The notes beneath the pieces are model-generated. The model searched no databases, was not told where the DNA came from, and worked only from the letters and a program-made list of their open reading frames with translations. Of a stretch of DNA of 7,706 nt, positions 6,331 through 7,706 are shown piece after piece. Made by a program: the position numbers and the translations under genes. Source of the DNA: an uncultured Phycisphaerae bacterium (GTDB lineage Bacteria > Planctomycetota > Phycisphaerae > Phycisphaerales > SM1A02); contig CALCOW010000326.1 in NCBI GenBank assembly GCA_937899935.1, positions 1 through 7,706 of the forward strand. The letters run 5' to 3'. The stretch's first letter is position 1. Every line of letters begins with the position of its first letter.

Positions 6331-6359
6331 AAGAATAAACCGCCCCGGAGTGGGACGGT
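6331..6359 (-). terminator. Intrinsic terminator or attenuator upstream of tRNA-Thr
   Basis: On the minus strand ACCGTCCC (6359-6352) pairs with GGGGCGGT (6346-6339) around ACTCC, eight pairs with one G-U, and the U-rich TTATTCTT follows at 6338-6331. It lies between the prepilin gene and tRNA-Thr. It could end the prepilin transcript, 157 bases after its stop codon, or act as an attenuator if transcription of the tRNA cluster begins just before it. Confidence 0.5.
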
Positions 6360-6370
6360 CTAAGGGGTGA

Positions 6371-6398
6371 AGTGTACCTATTTCAGGCCTTGAGGCAA
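6371..6398 (-). promoter_or_regulatory. Weak sigma-70-like promoter candidate
   Basis: The minus strand has TTGCCT (6398-6393), a 16-base spacer and TACACT (6376-6371), four matches of six in each box. Transcription would begin near 6364, directly before the terminator-like hairpin at 6331-6359, which weakens the case unless that hairpin is an attenuator. An alternative start nearer the tRNA has TTGCCA as a -35 box about 50 bases upstream, but no good -10 box. Confidence 0.2.
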
Positions 6399-6401
6399 CC
6401 T

Positions 6402-6491
6402 CATTGGGGGCCTTCCTACCAGGCTTTATGAGGATTGTTCGCTGAGAGCGAGTCGCCACTTGGGGGATTCGACCACTTCAAGCCCCCAATG
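6402..6491 (-). other. Overlapping inverted repeats downstream of the prepilin gene
   Basis: On the minus strand CATTGGGGGC (6491-6482) can pair with CCCCCAA at 6466-6460 (7 bp, 16-base loop) or with GCCCCCAATG at 6411-6402 (perfect 10 bp, 70-base loop). Neither is followed by a T-run. This is probably 3' structure of the prepilin transcript. The remaining bases between 6253 and 6516 hold no gene that I can support. Confidence 0.4.
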
Positions 6492-6516
6492 GCATGCTAT
6501 GGCACCCTGAGAGGGG

Positions 6517-7572
6517 TTAGTGATTGTGATCTGGATCCTCACAGATAGGACTATGTTTGTCCGTCAAGCCCGTCACCCGAATCCGCTGGCCATCCTCGTT
6601 GCCAGTTTCAAGGGTTTCGAGGGAGTTCCAACGACCAACACTCTCTATGTGGCCGTCCAGGAATAACATCAGGCATTGATCTCCGTAGCGAAAGTCGACT
6701 TGCCCTGGGGACTCATCACGACCGGTACCAGCATTGGCACCACTGCCACCACCCGTACTTGTGATCTGCCCAAATTCATATGCATCGCGGAAGGAATCCC
6801 AATAGGCCTCCTCGTCCGTTGGCACTTCCGGACCATCTATGTCGGAGAGTGAGGTCGCCCAGGCATGTTCGCCAACTTCTGGACCAATCGTCTCACCAGC
6901 CATGGAATCGACCAAATACATGGAGATGCTTGGTTGCTTAATTTGACCATAGGTGTAGTTATTGCCAAGCCGTTGGTTGAAGTGATCATTGGCAGCGAAA
7001 AATCCTGCCAGACCTTGCTCAGAGGCGCCATTGCCATAAGGCATTGGAGCGTTGCTTCCAACCGGGCGAGGAAAATTATGCGTATTGGGAACGACTGATC
7101 GCAGTGGATTGCTGTCGTAGTTATCAGCTGAGTCGTAGACCGCACCATCCGGCGCCTTATAACGATAATAAGGCCGACCGCGATAAGGTTGCGGGTCATC
7201 CACATCGGCATTGGGATCCCTGATGGCACTCGATGACATCACCTTGTCATACAGATTGTTCTCTGTCCAGAGAATGTCTGCCCATGTCCCCCGATGCTTG
7301 CGCACGTCTGTGAAATCGCTACAAACCTTTCCAGGATTCGATGCATTGCTGTAATCAAACTGGCTCGGCAATATGGCATCACGGTTGTCAGAACCGTACA
7401 GCGTCATCCACGTGGAGATCTGCTTCATCCGATTCATTGATTCGGCCTTGGCAGAGAGCTTCCACCCTGATGTAATCGCTGGCACAGTGATCGCAATAAG
7501 GATCCCAATGATCACAATGACGGTCATGAGCTCAATAATTGTAAAAGCACGGAGCTGTTTGGTTCGGATCAT
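6517..7572 (-). CDS. Type IV pilin-like (type II secretion pseudopilin-like) protein
   Basis: The 351-residue protein starts with a class III signal: a short basic leader, then A9/F10-T-I-I-E14-L-M, with E at mature position 5, followed by a hydrophobic helix (VIVIIGILIAITVPAI). The MNRMKQIS...MTLYGSDNRD segment resembles the region after the helix in planctomycete pilin-like proteins. Near the C-terminus, Y296 is followed by nine residues and D306-G307 (LMLFLDGHIE), a variant of the H-X9-DG motif typical of this planctomycete group. The residue before the cleavage site is Ala instead of the usual Gly. The tail is His/Asp-rich. A prepilin peptidase elsewhere would process it; the protein should then sit in the inner membrane or a pilus-like fibre. 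GGGAG lies nine bases before the ATG at 7572. These proteins occur in many divergent copies, so its exact role is unknown. Confidence 0.88.
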   Translation of the reverse strand: MIRTKQLRAFTIIELMTVIVIIGILIAITVPAITSGWKLSAKAESMNRMKQISTWMTLYGSDNRDAILPSQFDYSNASNPGKVCSDFTDVRKHRGTWADILWTENNLYDKVMSSSAIRDPNADVDDPQPYRGRPYYRYKAPDGAVYDSADNYDSNPLRSVVPNTHNFPRPVGSNAPMPYGNGASEQGLAGFFAANDHFNQRLGNNYTYGQIKQPSISMYLVDSMAGETIGPEVGEHAWATSLSDIDGPEVPTDEEAYWDSFRDAYEFGQITSTGGGSGANAGTGRDESPGQVDFRYGDQCLMLFLDGHIESVGRWNSLETLETGNEDGQRIRVTGLTDKHSPICEDPDHNH

Positions 7573-7706
7573 CGAAAGGTGCTCCCGAGATATAAATCAA
7601 TCAAACCTGGTCTATCGGCGTCTTCGAGCATAAAAACTAACCGATTGCTTCTACCCAGAACAGCGGGCCTTCAACCGCTGGTACTGGAAACTAATAGAAG
7701 AAAGAT
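7573..7706. other. Gene-free upstream region of the prepilin gene
   Basis: No gene is supported here. A 6-bp hairpin (CAGCGG at 7661-7666 with CCGCTG at 7675-7680) is present without a T-run. No convincing minus-strand promoter was found; the best minus-strand boxes (TTGAAG, then TAGAAG after 15 bases) are poorly spaced. Confidence 0.4.

Overview
The window looks like a piece of a Planctomycetota chromosome, most likely from the class Phycisphaerae. The support is inference from three protein features. One is a type IV pilin-like protein with a C-terminal variant of the planctomycete H-X9-DG motif. Another is a large secreted FG-GAP propeller protein that runs into a C-P-G-D dockerin-like tail at the window edge. 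The third is a Cys-rich SH3-like module ending in G-W-Y-V-x-C. No mobile element, CRISPR array, toxin-antitoxin or defence gene was seen. Every supported gene lies on the minus strand, so the window is best read from right to left.

Right end (7706 to about 6260): a short gene-free stretch, then a prepilin-like gene (7572-6517), then about 260 bases without a gene. Those 260 bases hold overlapping inverted repeats, a weak promoter candidate and a good hairpin-plus-U-tract terminator or attenuator.

Middle (6252 to 3085): a translation and secretion cluster in the order tRNA-Thr(GGU), tuf, rpmG, tRNA-Trp(CCA), secE, nusG. This is the classic bacterial arrangement in which transfer RNAs, EF-Tu, L33, SecE and NusG are co-transcribed. 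EF-Tu delivers aminoacyl-tRNA to the ribosome, L33 is a large-subunit protein, SecE is part of the SecYEG export channel, and NusG couples RNA polymerase to the ribosome or Rho. Structured RNA elements sit between the genes: a leader before tuf with alternative hairpins and an 11-bp hairpin just after tuf. The usual next genes (rplK, rplA, rplJ, rplL, rpoB) do not follow nusG. A terminator-like structure ends the cluster.

Left end (2694 to 1): an unbroken reading frame of 898 codons fills the left third of the window and runs off its edge, so it has no stop codon here. It encodes a secreted protein with a signal peptide, seven FG-GAP repeats forming a probable seven-bladed beta-propeller, a beta-helix-like segment, the Cys-rich SH3-like module, further beta-rich sequence and the start of a degenerate dockerin-like domain. 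A 17-bp near-perfect dyad lies 93 bases upstream of its start. This protein is the least familiar thing in the window.
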